A program made the translations under genes and the position numbers. A DNA stretch of 64,000 bases from Polaribacter sp. (GTDB taxonomy: Bacteria; Bacteroidota; Bacteroidia; Flavobacteriales; Flavobacteriaceae): contig JAOLXX010000002.1 of NCBI GenBank assembly GCA_028343155.1, positions 62,001 through 126,000 of the forward strand, written 5' to 3'. The number at the start of each line of letters is the position of its first letter. Within the stretch, counting starts at the first letter, position 1. Shown here in pieces: positions 1-11,152 of the stretch. Below the pieces are notes generated by a model. It saw only the letters and a list, made by a program, of their open reading frames with translations. It did no database searches and was not told the DNA's origin.

Positions 1-362
<362 letters not shown>

Positions 363-376
363 ATTTTTTCAGTAAC

Positions 377-410
377 CAGTTTTCAGTAGCAATTAAGTTA
401 CTGAAAACTG
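377..410 (+). repeat. 12-bp stem hairpin in rpoB-rpoC intergenic region
   Basis: CAGTTTTCAGTA (377-388) pairs with TACTGAAAACTG (399-410); related ACTGAATACT words follow up to about 430. Confidence 0.75.
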
Positions 411-442
411 AATACTGCCAACTGAATACTTACTTAAAAGAC

Positions 443-3400
443 ATGGCAAGAAAACAAGAAAAGTACACTGTAAAAAAGTTTAATAAAATCTCAATTGGTT
501 TATCTTCACCAGAAGCTATTTTAGAAATTTCTAAAGGTGAAGTCTTAAAACCAGAAACAATAAACTATCGTACCCACAAACCCGAAAGAGATGGTTTATT
601 TTGTGAGCGTATTTTTGGTCCTGTAAAGGATTATGAATGTGCTTGTGGAAAATACAAAAGAATTCGCTACAAAGGAATTGTTTGTGATCGTTGTGGTGTA
701 GAAGTAACAGAAAAGAAAGTACGTAGAGATAGAGTTGGTCACATTAATTTAGTGGTACCTGTAGCTCATATTTGGTACTTTAGATCATTACCTAACAAAA
801 TGGGATACCTTTTAGGGTTGCCATCTAAAAAGTTAGATATGATTATTTACTACGAAAGATACGTAGTAATTCAGCCAGGTATTGCAAAGAATGTGGAAGG
901 AGAACCATTACAAAAAATGGACTTCTTAACGGAAGAAGAATACTTAGATATTGCCGAAGAGTTACCACAAGAAAATCAATATTTAGACGATGCTGACCCG
1001 AATAAGTTTATTGCAAAAATGGGTGCAGAGTGTTTAATTGATTTATTAGCTCGTATTGATTTAGAAGCTTTGTCTTTTGAATTAAGACACAAAGCAAATA
1101 CAGAAACTTCTAAGCAACGTAAAACAGAAGCATTAAAACGTTTGAATGTTGTTGAATCGTTTAAAGATTCTCAAAAAAATAGAGAAAATAATCCAGAATG
1201 GATGATTGTCAAAGCGGTACCCGTAATTCCACCAGAATTACGTCCTTTGGTTCCATTAGATGGAGGTCGTTTTGCAACTTCGGACTTAAATGATTTATAC
1301 AGAAGAGTAATTATTAGAAACAATCGTTTAAAAAGATTGGTAGAGATAAAAGCTCCTGAAGTTATTTTACGTAATGAAAAACGTATGTTACAAGAATCTG
1401 TAGATTCATTATTTGATAATACACGTAAATCATCAGCAGTAAAAACAGAATCTAACAGGCCTTTAAAATCTTTATCAGATTCATTAAAAGGAAAACAAGG
1501 ACGTTTCCGTCAAAACTTATTAGGAAAGCGTGTTGATTATTCTGCACGTTCTGTAATTGTTGTTGGACCAGAATTAAAGCTTTCAGAATGTGGTATCCCA
1601 AAAGATATGGCAGCTGAACTTTACAAGCCTTTTGTAATTAGAAAACTAATTGAAAGAGGGATTGTAAAAACAGTAAAATCTGCAAAGAAAATAATAGATA
1701 GAAAAGAACCTGTTGTTTGGGATATTCTAGAAAATGTAATTAAAGGACATCCTGTTTTATTAAACAGAGCCCCTACACTACACAGACTAGGTATACAAGC
1801 ATTTCAACCAAAATTAATTGAAGGTAAAGCAATTCAGTTACACCCACTTTCGTGTTCTGCATTCAATGCCGATTTTGATGGAGATCAAATGGCGGTTCAC
1901 TTACCTTTAGGACCAGAGGCAATTTTAGAAGCACAATTATTAATGTTGGCTTCCCATAATATTTTGAACCCTGCAAATGGTGCACCAGTAACAGTACCTT
2001 CTCAGGATATGGTACTTGGTTTATACTATATGACAAAAGAAAGAATTTCTACTCCAGAATTACCAATTCGAGGAGAAGGATTAACTTTCTATTCACCAGA
2101 AGAAGTAACGATCGCTTTTAACGAAGAAAAAGTTGCCTTAAATGCTGGAATTAAAGTAAGAACTCAAGATACTGACGAGAACGGAGCGCAAGTAACCAAA
2201 ATTATAAAAACTACCGTAGGTAGAGTTTTATTTAATGAAGTTGTTCCAGCTGCTGCGGGTTATATTAATGAGGTATTGACTAAGAAAAATTTACGTGGAA
2301 TTATTGGTGATATTTTAAAAGCTACAGATATTCCAACAACAGGAGATTTCTTAGATCAAATAAAAAACATGGGATATAAATTCGCTTTTCAAGGTGGTTT
2401 GTCATTCTCATTGGGTGATATCATTATTCCTAAAGAAAAGCAATCTATGATTAATGAAGCCAACAAAGAGGTGGATGTAATTGTAGGGAACTATAATATG
2501 GGTATGTTAACGCAAAAAGAGCGTTACAATCAGGTAATTGATGTTTGGGGTTCTACCAACAATAGATTGACTGAATTATCTATGAAAAATTTACGTGAAG
2601 ACCAACAAGGGTTTAACTCAGTATATATGATGCTTGATTCTGGTGCAAGGGGTTCGAAAGAACAAATTCGTCAGTTAACAGGTATGCGTGGATTAATGGC
2701 AAAACCTAAAAAATCGACAGCAGGTGGTGGAGAAATTATTGAGAATCCAATTCTTTCTAACTTTAAGGAAGGATTATCAATTCTTGAATACTTTATCTCT
2801 ACACACGGTGCACGTAAAGGTTTAGCAGATACTGCATTAAAAACTGCAGATGCTGGTTACTTAACTCGTAGATTGGTAGATGTTTCTCAAGACGTTATTA
2901 TTAACGAAGAGGATTGTGGAACATTAAGAGGATTGGAAGTTACTCCATTAAAGAAAAATGATGAGATTGTAGAATCTTTGTCAGATAGAATTGAAGGACG
3001 TGTTTCTTTACATGCTGTATATCATCCATTATCGGGAGAAGCTATAATTGAAGCAAATCAACCAATTTCTTCACAATTTGCCATCGCTATTGAGGAATCT
3101 GGTATTGATAGATTAGAAGTAAGATCTGCATTAACTTGTGAGTCTTTAAAAGGTATTTGTGCAAAATGTTATGGTCAAAGTTTATCAACCCTGAACAAAG
3201 TACAGATTGGTGAAGCAGTTGGTGTAATTGCAGCACAATCTATTGGAGAGCCTGGTACTCAGTTAACATTACGTACATTCCACGTTGGTGGGGTTGCTGG
3301 TAATATTTCTGAAGAAAATAAATTAATTGCTAAGTTTGAAGGTAAAGTTATTATTGATGATTTACGTACAGTTACTGGAAAAGACAATGAAGGTAAAGAA

Positions 3401-4717
3401 ATTGATATTGTAATTTCAAGAACTGCAGAAATTAAAATTATCGATAAGAAAACAGGAATTACTCAAAGTACAAATATTCTTCCTTATGGTTCTATTATTT
3501 TTGATAAAGAGCGTAAATCAATTAAAAAAGGAGATGTGATTGTTCAATGGGATTCATTTAACGGTATTATTGTCTCTGAATTTGGTGGTAAAGTGAAGTT
3601 TGACAACTTAACACAAGGTGTTAACTACTCTGTAGAAGTTGATGAGCAAACTGGTTTCCAGGAAATTGTAATGATCGATTCTAAAAACAAGAAATTGATT
3701 GCATCTTTAATTATAGAAGATAAAGATGGTAACGCTATACGTTCATACAGTTTACCAGTAGGTGCACACATAATGGTTAATGATGGAGATGAAGTTGTAT
3801 CTGGTCATACTTTAGTTAAAATACCTAGAAAATCTGGTAAAGCAGGAGATATTACAGGAGGTTTACCACGTGTAACAGAATTATTTGAAGCGCGTAACCC
3901 TTCTAATCCATCTGTTGTTTCAGAGATTGATGGTGTTGTTTCTTTCGGGAAAATAAAGCGTGGTAATAGAGAAATTATTATTGAATCTAAAACGGGAGAT
4001 ATTACTAAGTATTTAGTAAAACTTTCTAACCAAATTTTAGTTCAAGAGAATGACTTTATTAAAGCAGGTATGCCTTTATCAGATGGAGCAACGACTCCTT
4101 CAGATATTTTGAGAATAAAAGGGCCTTCTGCTGTTCAGCAATACTTAGTTAATGAAATACAAGAAGTATATCGTTTACAGGGTGTGAAAATTAACGACAA
4201 ACATTTCGAAGTTGTTGTGCGTCAAATGATGCGTAAAGTTAAAATTATTGATTCTGGGGATACTTTACTTTTAGAGAATCAATTAATTCATAAAATTGAC
4301 TTTATCAAAGACAATGATGCTATTTATGGAATGAAAGTTGTTGAAAATGCTGGAGATTCTGAAAATATTGTTGCAGGTCAAATTATTTCTGCGCGTCAGT
4401 TAAGAGATGAAAATTCTTTATTAAGAAGAAATGATCATAACTTAGTAGAAGCAAGAGATGCAAAGCCAGCAACTGCAGAACAAGTTTTACAAGGTATTAC
4501 AAGAGCATCACTACAAACAAAATCGTTTATTTCTGCAGCTTCCTTCCAGGAAACTACAAAAGTATTAAATGAAGCTGCTGTGAGTGGTAAAATAGATATG
4601 TTAGAAGGTTTAAAAGAAAATGTAATTGTTGGTAAGAGAATTCCAGCAGGTACAGGTATGAGAGCTTACGAAAAAATTCTAGTTGGTCCAAAAGACGAAA
4701 TAGAACAAAGTTTATAA
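443..4717 (+). CDS. rpoC: DNA-directed RNA polymerase subunit beta'
   Basis: 1424 aa; contains the [15 protein letters not shown] catalytic motif and a CxCxn zinc finger ([20 protein letters not shown]). Confidence 0.99.
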   Translation: MARKQEKYTVKKFNKISIGLSSPEAILEISKGEVLKPETINYRTHKPERDGLFCERIFGPVKDYECACGKYKRIRYKGIVCDRCGVEVTEKKVRRDRVGHINLVVPVAHIWYFRSLPNKMGYLLGLPSKKLDMIIYYERYVVIQPGIAKNVEGEPLQKMDFLTEEEYLDIAEELPQENQYLDDADPNKFIAKMGAECLIDLLARIDLEALSFELRHKANTETSKQRKTEALKRLNVVESFKDSQKNRENNPEWMIVKAVPVIPPELRPLVPLDGGRFATSDLNDLYRRVIIRNNRLKRLVEIKAPEVILRNEKRMLQESVDSLFDNTRKSSAVKTESNRPLKSLSDSLKGKQGRFRQNLLGKRVDYSARSVIVVGPELKLSECGIPKDMAAELYKPFVIRKLIERGIVKTVKSAKKIIDRKEPVVWDILENVIKGHPVLLNRAPTLHRLGIQAFQPKLIEGKAIQLHPLSCSAFNADFDGDQMAVHLPLGPEAILEAQLLMLASHNILNPANGAPVTVPSQDMVLGLYYMTKERISTPELPIRGEGLTFYSPEEVTIAFNEEKVALNAGIKVRTQDTDENGAQVTKIIKTTVGRVLFNEVVPAAAGYINEVLTKKNLRGIIGDILKATDIPTTGDFLDQIKNMGYKFAFQGGLSFSLGDIIIPKEKQSMINEANKEVDVIVGNYNMGMLTQKERYNQVIDVWGSTNNRLTELSMKNLREDQQGFNSVYMMLDSGARGSKEQIRQLTGMRGLMAKPKKSTAGGGEIIENPILSNFKEGLSILEYFISTHGARKGLADTALKTADAGYLTRRLVDVSQDVIINEEDCGTLRGLEVTPLKKNDEIVESLSDRIEGRVSLHAVYHPLSGEAIIEANQPISSQFAIAIEESGIDRLEVRSALTCESLKGICAKCYGQSLSTLNKVQIGEAVGVIAAQSIGEPGTQLTLRTFHVGGVAGNISEENKLIAKFEGKVIIDDLRTVTGKDNEGKEIDIVISRTAEIKIIDKKTGITQSTNILPYGSIIFDKERKSIKKGDVIVQWDSFNGIIVSEFGGKVKFDNLTQGVNYSVEVDEQTGFQEIVMIDSKNKKLIASLIIEDKDGNAIRSYSLPVGAHIMVNDGDEVVSGHTLVKIPRKSGKAGDITGGLPRVTELFEARNPSNPSVVSEIDGVVSFGKIKRGNREIIIESKTGDITKYLVKLSNQILVQENDFIKAGMPLSDGATTPSDILRIKGPSAVQQYLVNEIQEVYRLQGVKINDKHFEVVVRQMMRKVKIIDSGDTLLLENQLIHKIDFIKDNDAIYGMKVVENAGDSENIVAGQIISARQLRDENSLLRRNDHNLVEARDAKPATAEQVLQGITRASLQTKSFISAASFQETTKVLNEAAVSGKIDMLEGLKENVIVGKRIPAGTGMRAYEKILVGPKDEIEQSL

Positions 4718-4741
4718 TACCCGTTTCACCGGATAATTATT

Positions 4742-4800
4742 TAAAAGTTGAATTGTTTATCGTAATTTAATTACTGTATTCAATTCAACTTTTATTTTTT
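4742..4800 (+). terminator. rpoC downstream intrinsic terminator
   Basis: TAAAAGTTGAATTG (4742-4755) / CAATTCAACTTTTA (4781-4794) followed by a T-run. Confidence 0.7.
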
Positions 4801-4839
4801 GTATCTTTTTAAAAATTAAACAATTTAACGACATAAATT

Positions 4840-5151
4840 ATGGGAGAAAATAAAAATAAAGACGGACAAATAAATATTGAATTAGATCAAGAAATTGCAG
4901 AAGGAACCTATTCTAATTTGGCAATTATTAATCACTCAATGTCAGAGTTTATTCTTGATTTTATTAATATTATGCCAGGTGTTCCAAAGGCAAAAGTGAA
5001 ATCTAGAATTATATTAACGCCACAACACGCAAAAAGGTTAGCCAAAGCTTTAGGAGAAAATATTAGAAAGTTTGAACAAGCACATGGGGAAATTAAAGAT
5101 TATGAGCAACCTCCCATTCCAATGAATTTTGGACCTACCGGTCAGGCATAA
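4840..5151 (+). CDS. DUF3467 family protein
   Basis: 103 aa, MGENKNKDGQINIELDQEIAEGTYSNLAIINHSMSEFILDFINIMPG..; typical DUF3467 sequence. Confidence 0.85.
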   Translation: MGENKNKDGQINIELDQEIAEGTYSNLAIINHSMSEFILDFINIMPGVPKAKVKSRIILTPQHAKRLAKALGENIRKFEQAHGEIKDYEQPPIPMNFGPTGQA

Positions 5152-5158
5152 AAGAATA

Positions 5159-5190
5159 AAGTGAAACATTAAGTTTCGCTTTTTTTTTTT
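5159..5190 (+). terminator. intrinsic terminator after DUF3467 gene
   Basis: AAGTGAAAC-ATTAA-GTTTCGCTTTTTTTTTT hairpin plus T-tract. Confidence 0.75.
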
Positions 5191-5195
5191 TGAAT

Positions 5196-6287
5196 TTAAT
5201 TTTTAAAATAAAGAATAGGGATTCGTAGTTTAGTAGTACATCGTTTAAAAAAGGGACTCAATTTTGTATAATTAAAACTGGTGTAGAGAACAAGAATTAA
5301 AAATAATAATGCACCAATACCAACTTCAATTGGTGACAAATTCCTACCTAACATTTTGATTCCAAATCCAAAAAAACTACCATATAAAAGTATAAAGTGA
5401 ATGACATAAATAGCTAAGGTGTTTTTCCCAATTTTTAAAATTAGAGAATGCTTTAATTTTTTTTCTAAGCTATAAAAGAAAGCAAAATAGAGGAGTACAT
5501 AACCCAATTTTGTAAATAAATAATTATAATTTGCAGCCTCACTTATTACTTCAATTCTAGTAATATCAAAGACTTGTATCAGAATATTTGAAGAATAAAC
5601 GATGAGTGTTAAACCTATAAATATGAATGAAGAAATTAGGATAGTTTTAAAGTGTTTTTTACCTAGGTTCCAGTAAAACAAAGTTGCTATAAAGGCGCCA
5701 ATTGAAGAATAGCCATACCAAGGGAGTATTCTAAAAACACTACCATTACTCTTAGAAATATAATTATGAATCACAAGCGGAACCCCTTCGATGTTAAGCA
5801 CTCTGTATAAAGGTTCAAAGACGAATATTATGATTCCTAAAATCAGGGTGGCTATTGAAAAAAAAATCACTTTTTTATTACACAGAAAAAAGATACTGAC
5901 TGTTAAGATTAAACTTACTCCAATACATTGTAAAACATCTACCGCAAAAAAAGAACTGGATATAGTACCTAAAAAAAAATTTTTAAAATTAATCCGGATA
6001 AAATATCCAATACTAATTAAATAAAAACCTCTGGTAACCCCTTTTTTTATTCGGTAATTTTCTAATCCTTTTTCTTTTGCCTTTAACAAAAGATAAGTGA
6101 AAATTAATCCAGATATTGTGAAAAATATTGGTGCAGTAATACCTCTAAAAAAAGACCATAAGGCAAAGCCATCAGAGTTTAAATTCCGGTAAGAATTATC
6201 CAAAAGAGTATCTATAAAATGACCTTGCAGCATCATTATAATAGCAAAAGCACGCACAATATCAATAAAGTATAACCTGTCTCTCAA
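5196..6287 (-). CDS. multi-pass membrane acyltransferase-like protein (heparan-alpha-glucosaminide N-acetyltransferase/DUF1624-like)
   Basis: 363 aa, N-terminal DRLYFIDIVRAFAIIMMLQGHFIDTLL and many hydrophobic helices. Confidence 0.7.
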   Translation of the reverse strand: MRDRLYFIDIVRAFAIIMMLQGHFIDTLLDNSYRNLNSDGFALWSFFRGITAPIFFTISGLIFTYLLLKAKEKGLENYRIKKGVTRGFYLISIGYFIRINFKNFFLGTISSSFFAVDVLQCIGVSLILTVSIFFLCNKKVIFFSIATLILGIIIFVFEPLYRVLNIEGVPLVIHNYISKSNGSVFRILPWYGYSSIGAFIATLFYWNLGKKHFKTILISSFIFIGLTLIVYSSNILIQVFDITRIEVISEAANYNYLFTKLGYVLLYFAFFYSLEKKLKHSLILKIGKNTLAIYVIHFILLYGSFFGFGIKMLGRNLSPIEVGIGALLFLILVLYTSFNYTKLSPFFKRCTTKLRIPILYFKN

Positions 6288-6386
6288 ACCCTGGGGGAGT
6301 ATATAATATGTATCATTTCAGATGATAAATTTAGATTTTATATTGAAAGCTTATACTTTTTTTATTCATGTAACGTCAGGAATATG

Positions 6387-7451
6387 TTAGATTGTTCTTG
6401 TTCTGTTCAATAACCAAAAATCTGCTAAAACTAAAGCAGTCATTGCTTCTATGATAGGTACAGCTCTTGGTACCACACAAGGGTCATGTCTTCCTTTGCC
6501 TGTAATTTCCGTTAGCTCATTTTCAGAGTTTATCGTTTGCTGAGAACTCATAATAGTTGCAACTGGTTTAAAGGCTACCCTAAAGTAAATGTCCATTCCA
6601 TTGCTAATTCCACCTTGTATTCCACCAGATAAATTAGTCTGTGTTGAACAATCTGCGTTAAAAACATCATTGTGTTCAGAACCCTTCATCTTTGCTCCAC
6701 AAAAACCACTTCCAAATTCAAAACCTTTTACAGCGTTAATAGAGAGCATTGCGCTACCTAGTTGTGCATGTAGCTTGTGAAATATAGGTTCCCCTAGACC
6801 CACAGGTACATTTTGAGCAACACAGGTAATTGTACCTCCAATTGTATCTCCAGCTTTTCGGATTTCTTGTATTTTTGTGATCATTTTTTCTGCAGAAATT
6901 GCATCAGGACAACGAACAATGTTCGTTTCAGTTTTAGAGAAATCTAATTCTTGGTATGGTTTGTCAATGAAGATTTCTCCAACAGAAGAAGTATAAGCAT
7001 TAATTTCTATGCTTGCTATTAGTTGCTTTGCCAGTGCGCCTGCAACTACCCAGTTTGCCGTCTCACGTGCAGAACTTCTTCCACCCCCTCTATAATCTCT
7101 AATTCCAAATTTTTTATCATACGTATAATCTGCATGAGAAGGTCTGTAAATATTAGTATTGTGATTATAGTCTTTCGATTTTTGATTGGTGTTTTTAATG
7201 ATAAATCCAATGGAAGTTCCTGTAGTTTTTCCTTCAAAAATACCAGAATGAAACTCTACAGTATCAGGTTCTTTACGCTGTGTGACAATTTTAGATTGTC
7301 CAGGTTTCCTTCGATTCAATTCTTCTTGAATTGCTTCTAAGTCGACTTCTAAACCAGCAGGAAAACCATCAATAACACCACCAATTGCAGTTCCATGAGA
7401 CTCTCCGTATGTTGTAACTTTTAATAAATTTCCAAAAGAATTAAATGACAT
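6387..7451 (-). CDS. aroC: chorismate synthase
   Basis: [33 protein letters not shown].. and [22 protein letters not shown]; start placed at 7451 rather than the ORF-track start 7529. Confidence 0.97.
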   Translation of the reverse strand: MSFNSFGNLLKVTTYGESHGTAIGGVIDGFPAGLEVDLEAIQEELNRRKPGQSKIVTQRKEPDTVEFHSGIFEGKTTGTSIGFIIKNTNQKSKDYNHNTNIYRPSHADYTYDKKFGIRDYRGGGRSSARETANWVVAGALAKQLIASIEINAYTSSVGEIFIDKPYQELDFSKTETNIVRCPDAISAEKMITKIQEIRKAGDTIGGTITCVAQNVPVGLGEPIFHKLHAQLGSAMLSINAVKGFEFGSGFCGAKMKGSEHNDVFNADCSTQTNLSGGIQGGISNGMDIYFRVAFKPVATIMSSQQTINSENELTEITGKGRHDPCVVPRAVPIIEAMTALVLADFWLLNRTRTI

Positions 7452-7651
7452 ATTTTTTTGTATTAAAGTAAGTTGCAAATATACTAAAGTCTCCCCAGGA
7501 ATTTTAATTTTTCTATATTTTATGATCATTTCTAGTCTTTTTTTATATCTAAAGACAAGTTGAATTTAAAGAGGATAGCTGAATTATTATACGATATTCA
7601 AAATAATAAAAAATAATACCTTTTTTGTTTTACATACTTAAAAAAGCTTTC

Positions 7652-7659
7652 TATATTTG
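7652..7659 (+). promoter_or_regulatory. Bacteroidetes -7 box (TAnnTTTG) upstream of tRNA-Ser
   Basis: TATATTTG about 35 nt upstream of the tRNA 5' end; no well-spaced -33 box identified with certainty. Confidence 0.45.
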
Positions 7660-7693
7660 CACCCGAATTCAGAGAATTTCTGATGAGACTTCT

Positions 7694-7780
7694 GGAGAAA
7701 TGGCAGAGCGGTCGAATGCGGCAGTCTTGAAAACTGTTGACTGTAACAGGTCCGGGGGTTCGAATCCCTCTTTCTCCGCA
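7694..7780 (+). tRNA. tRNA-Ser (anticodon TGA)
   Basis: GGAGAAA acceptor pairs with TTTCTCC; anticodon loop CTTGAAA; long variable arm; GGTTCGAATCC T-arm. Confidence 0.95.
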
Positions 7781-7786
7781 TAATTA

Positions 7787-7830
7787 AACCCTAACACTCT
7801 TTAAATGAGTTAGTTGGGGTTTTTTATTTT
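7787..7830 (+). terminator. intrinsic terminator after tRNA-Ser
   Basis: CCCTAACACTC-TTTAAAT-GAGTTAGTTGGGG with a T-rich tail; stem contains a short bulge. Confidence 0.6.
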
Positions 7831-7833
7831 ATT

Positions 7834-7866
7834 ATTTAGTCCACATTTAGTCCGCATTTAGTCCGC
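7834..7866. repeat. 3 x 11-bp tandem direct repeat ATTTAGTCC(A/G)C downstream of tRNA
   Basis: ATTTAGTCCAC ATTTAGTCCGC ATTTAGTCCGC read directly. Confidence 0.9.
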
Positions 7867-8141
7867 GATAAGTTTGTTGATAGAATAAGTCGCTGAAATT
7901 ATTATTGACTTTTACAGATAGTAGAGAATCAACATTACATCTCTTTAAAGTGATTAAAATTCACAATAACCCATATAAATAGCAAGTTGCGAATTTATCC
8001 TTTAGTCTAAATAGTCACCTTTCCCCTTAAATGTTTCTTCGTTATAATACTTTTTTAAAAACTTCACATAATCAAGTTCTGTATATTTTGCCATTTCAGA
8101 ATATTTAATTTTTTGTTTTGAACCTTACAAATGACTCTGTT

Positions 8142-9221
8142 TCAAGAATCCTTATCATTACTAAAAAATACAGCCCAAATCAACACAAGCAAAATACCTA
8201 AATAAAAATAAGCACGGGAGATATCAGTAAAATAAGAGAGGGCAGCAATCAAGGAAAAGCATACTAGTGGACCAATAATATTCATAATTGAAAACGTTCG
8301 TTTTTCTTTTTTTGAATCTCTTTTCAGAAAGGAACTTTCTTTTTTACTAAGTTCTAAAAATTTATCATAATCCTTGTTAGCCTTCTCTGTGAGATTTAAT
8401 TTTTTAAAAGCTAATGACCTATTTTTGTAGGCTTCCTTTAAATCTGTGAAAGTTTCAATAGATTTAGTGTAATATTTGATTGCAGTTTTATAGTTATCAT
8501 TTTTAAATTCTTCATTACCTTTTTTTAAATATGCTATTGCTTCGTTTTTTAAGTTTATGTCAATAATATCTTTCCGACTTTTAGTTGGTTCAATATTAAT
8601 ATTTGCTTCATCCTTTGTGTGAAGGTGTTTTTTCCAAATGTATCTATTACCAAACTTAGAAAAACAAAGTAAGTATATCACCAAAAAAGGAGACCAAATA
8701 AACCAGCCACTAATAAAAAATCTATCATTTACAGTCATATGAAAAAACCCTATCAAAGCAAATAAAAAATATATTAATATTGAGAATATTATCTTAAGAA
8801 TTATTCTAAGGGCTCTATTTTTCATAATATCTTTTCCATTTTTAATTGGTTCAATATTTTTATTGATATCAAGTTCTTTTTTGACGGAGTAGTTAAACAT
8901 ATTTTTACCACGCAATATGAACGGAGTTCCAATAAACAATAAAAGTAGCCCTTTAGTATCCTCCTCAACAATGCCAATTTCTCCCAATATTTGCGTTCCA
9001 ATTGCCCAAAAACAAAACCTTCCAAAGCCAAAAAAAACTTTTTTCCAACTTGGTTTTATATATTGAAATAAACAAATTACTGTCCCTATGGGTCCAAGTA
9101 ACCCAAGCCAAAAAGCAATTGAAGAGTTTTTATTTGCAGATGAAGCTATATTATTGTTTGCAAAGCCGTAAATAAGAAGATTTAAACCAGCAATTTTAAT
9201 ATAAAATAATATTAAGGTCAT
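8142..9221 (-). CDS. membrane protein with TPR repeat segment
   Basis: 359 aa; hydrophobic N- and C-termini flank a TPR-like segment (AIAYLKKGNEEFKNDNYKTAIKYYTKSIETFTDLKEAYKNRSLAFKKLNLTEKANKDYDKFLEL). Confidence 0.7.
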   Translation of the reverse strand: MTLILFYIKIAGLNLLIYGFANNNIASSANKNSSIAFWLGLLGPIGTVICLFQYIKPSWKKVFFGFGRFCFWAIGTQILGEIGIVEEDTKGLLLLFIGTPFILRGKNMFNYSVKKELDINKNIEPIKNGKDIMKNRALRIILKIIFSILIYFLFALIGFFHMTVNDRFFISGWFIWSPFLVIYLLCFSKFGNRYIWKKHLHTKDEANINIEPTKSRKDIIDINLKNEAIAYLKKGNEEFKNDNYKTAIKYYTKSIETFTDLKEAYKNRSLAFKKLNLTEKANKDYDKFLELSKKESSFLKRDSKKEKRTFSIMNIIGPLVCFSLIAALSYFTDISRAYFYLGILLVLIWAVFFSNDKDS

Positions 9222-9820
9222 AGTTTTAAAATTAGAATATTCAATATATAAATATAAATTATAATTATTCCTAAAAACAATAAATTATTCTTGGGGATAA
9301 ATTGTACACAACACAATCAAGTTATCGAACTTATTCCTCCAAGACCTTTATAGGCTTAGAGAGTTTACAGAAACATATAAAAAACACAAACTACTGAGTG
9401 TATTGTAACCCTTTACGCTTCCTTTAAAGACATACACAGTACTTATAGACCCCATTTCATTTAAACTCTTTTTTAAAGTGTTTTTGCTATATTAAATAAT
9501 CCAAATTATTAGTACTTTTTTAGTAGTTTAGCAATTAAAGTTTGCGAGGTAATTTAAATAACTATGTCATATTTATTTAAAAAGGTCGTTTAAGTAACTT
9601 ATATATCTGTTGTAAAAAGAAAAAGTCTTAATGAATATCCCTAATAGAAAAAAATCTAAGTAAACTAATAAAGAACCTCAACTAGGAGACTTTCATTTAT
9701 GACTTACTATTAGCCTATAATCTACCAAAGGCAACTATTATGAGGTTTCAAAATGCTACATTAGCATCAGTAGAGAAACCAAACGAAAGGTAAATAATCG
9801 AGAAATTAATCTAGTACAGA

Positions 9821-10882
9821 ATGCAATATTTATATGTTTTAACTTTTCTTTTTATATCTCTTAATATTCATGGACAAGTTGTTTTAGATGCAGACGGTCC
9901 GGGAAATACTTATAATTTAATTACATCAGTTTTAGCTCCTGGCTATAATCCAATTGAAGTGCCTGATTGCAATCATACAAGCTTTGGTGACCATATTGAT
10001 GAAGTTTATGATACTGATTTAAATGCAAATGTTTTTCGTTTTTATATTCATGTGTCACCAGATGATGATAGATGTATTAAGTTTGATAGGCAACGTAATG
10101 AAATAAAAACATATGATCAATCGCCAGATAACTTACTTGGTATCGTTGGAGAAAAAGTGATTTATAAATGGAAATTTAAATTATCAAGCGGGTTTCAGTC
10201 CTCTCCAAATTTTACGCATTTACACCAGTTAAAATCCGTTGGAGGTTCTTTAGCAAGTATGCCAATGTATACGCTAACAGCACGTAAAGGAAGTCCAGAC
10301 CGCTTAGAATTGCGCTATGCTGAAACGGAAACACAAATCACATTGGCACAAACCGATTTATTACCTCTGGTTGATACCTGGATGGAAGTTACTGAAAGAA
10401 TAGAATACGGAATTTCCGGAACTTATGATATAGAAATAAAAAAGATAAGCGATAACTCTGTTCTATTTACATATACAAATAATGACATTGTCAATTGGAG
10501 GCAAAATGCAGAATTTGTAAGGCCAAAATGGGGGATTTATAGAAGTCTAATTAATTCACAAGACCTTAGAGACGAAAATATATTGTTTGCAAATTTTAGT
10601 ATTCAAGAAGTTGAAACGCTATCACTAGCAACTTCAGAATCTAATATAGGATTTTCTATTTTTCCAAATCCGGCTAAAAATAGTATACACTTTAGCGGCC
10701 TGCACCAAGAAGCTGATAAGATAGAGGTGTATACAATAGATGGAAGAAAAGTTATAGAAAAAGCAATCAAAAACCCCACTAAAGAGGCTCTTGATGTTTC
10801 TATATTAAGCAATGGGTCCTATATAATTAAAGTTTCTGGAAGCCAGTTAAACCAATCGAGACTAATTACAATATCTAATTAA
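9821..10882 (+). CDS. secreted jelly-roll polysaccharide-lyase-like protein with T9SS sorting domain
   Basis: Signal peptide; segment FTHLHQLKSVGG..MPMYTLTARKG..VDTWMEVTERIEYG..RPKWGIYRSL resembles heparin-lyase-I-type (concanavalin-like) lyases; C-terminal Por tail (FSIFPNPAKNSIHFSG..SYIIKVSG). Confidence 0.6.
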   Translation: MQYLYVLTFLFISLNIHGQVVLDADGPGNTYNLITSVLAPGYNPIEVPDCNHTSFGDHIDEVYDTDLNANVFRFYIHVSPDDDRCIKFDRQRNEIKTYDQSPDNLLGIVGEKVIYKWKFKLSSGFQSSPNFTHLHQLKSVGGSLASMPMYTLTARKGSPDRLELRYAETETQITLAQTDLLPLVDTWMEVTERIEYGISGTYDIEIKKISDNSVLFTYTNNDIVNWRQNAEFVRPKWGIYRSLINSQDLRDENILFANFSIQEVETLSLATSESNIGFSIFPNPAKNSIHFSGLHQEADKIEVYTIDGRKVIEKAIKNPTKEALDVSILSNGSYIIKVSGSQLNQSRLITISN

Positions 10883-11034
10883 TGAAGAAAATAATTTTCA
10901 TTATGGGTGTTTCAACAGAAAGAGCCCAAAACTCGGTTGATGTTGCTCCTGCAATTTTATATTTAGCATCTGAATATAATGGTTTTATAACAGGAGCAAC
11001 TTCAGCTATAAATGGAGGGGTATATAATGTGTAA
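10882..11034 (+). pseudogene. 3' remnant of a short-chain dehydrogenase/reductase gene
   Basis: 50-aa frame MKKIIFIMGVSTERAQNSVDVAPAILYLASEYNGFITGATSAINGGVYNV* matches the SDR C-terminal signature (ILYLAS...FITGAT..-(D/N)GG); N-terminal Rossmann and YxxxK parts are absent. Confidence 0.75.
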
Positions 11035-11152
11035 GCAAATTATCTAAAATACTTTAAATCAGTATGATGTTAATTATTTATTTTTTTTAAAATTTAAATT
11101 TATTCGTATTTTAGTAAACAATTAGGTAAACCAAATAATTAATACTTTAAAA

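Noticed and set aside
7834-9820. Intact mobile element or prophage after tRNA-Ser
   Set aside because: No integrase, transposase or phage structural gene is present; only repeats and degenerate sequence support past mobility.
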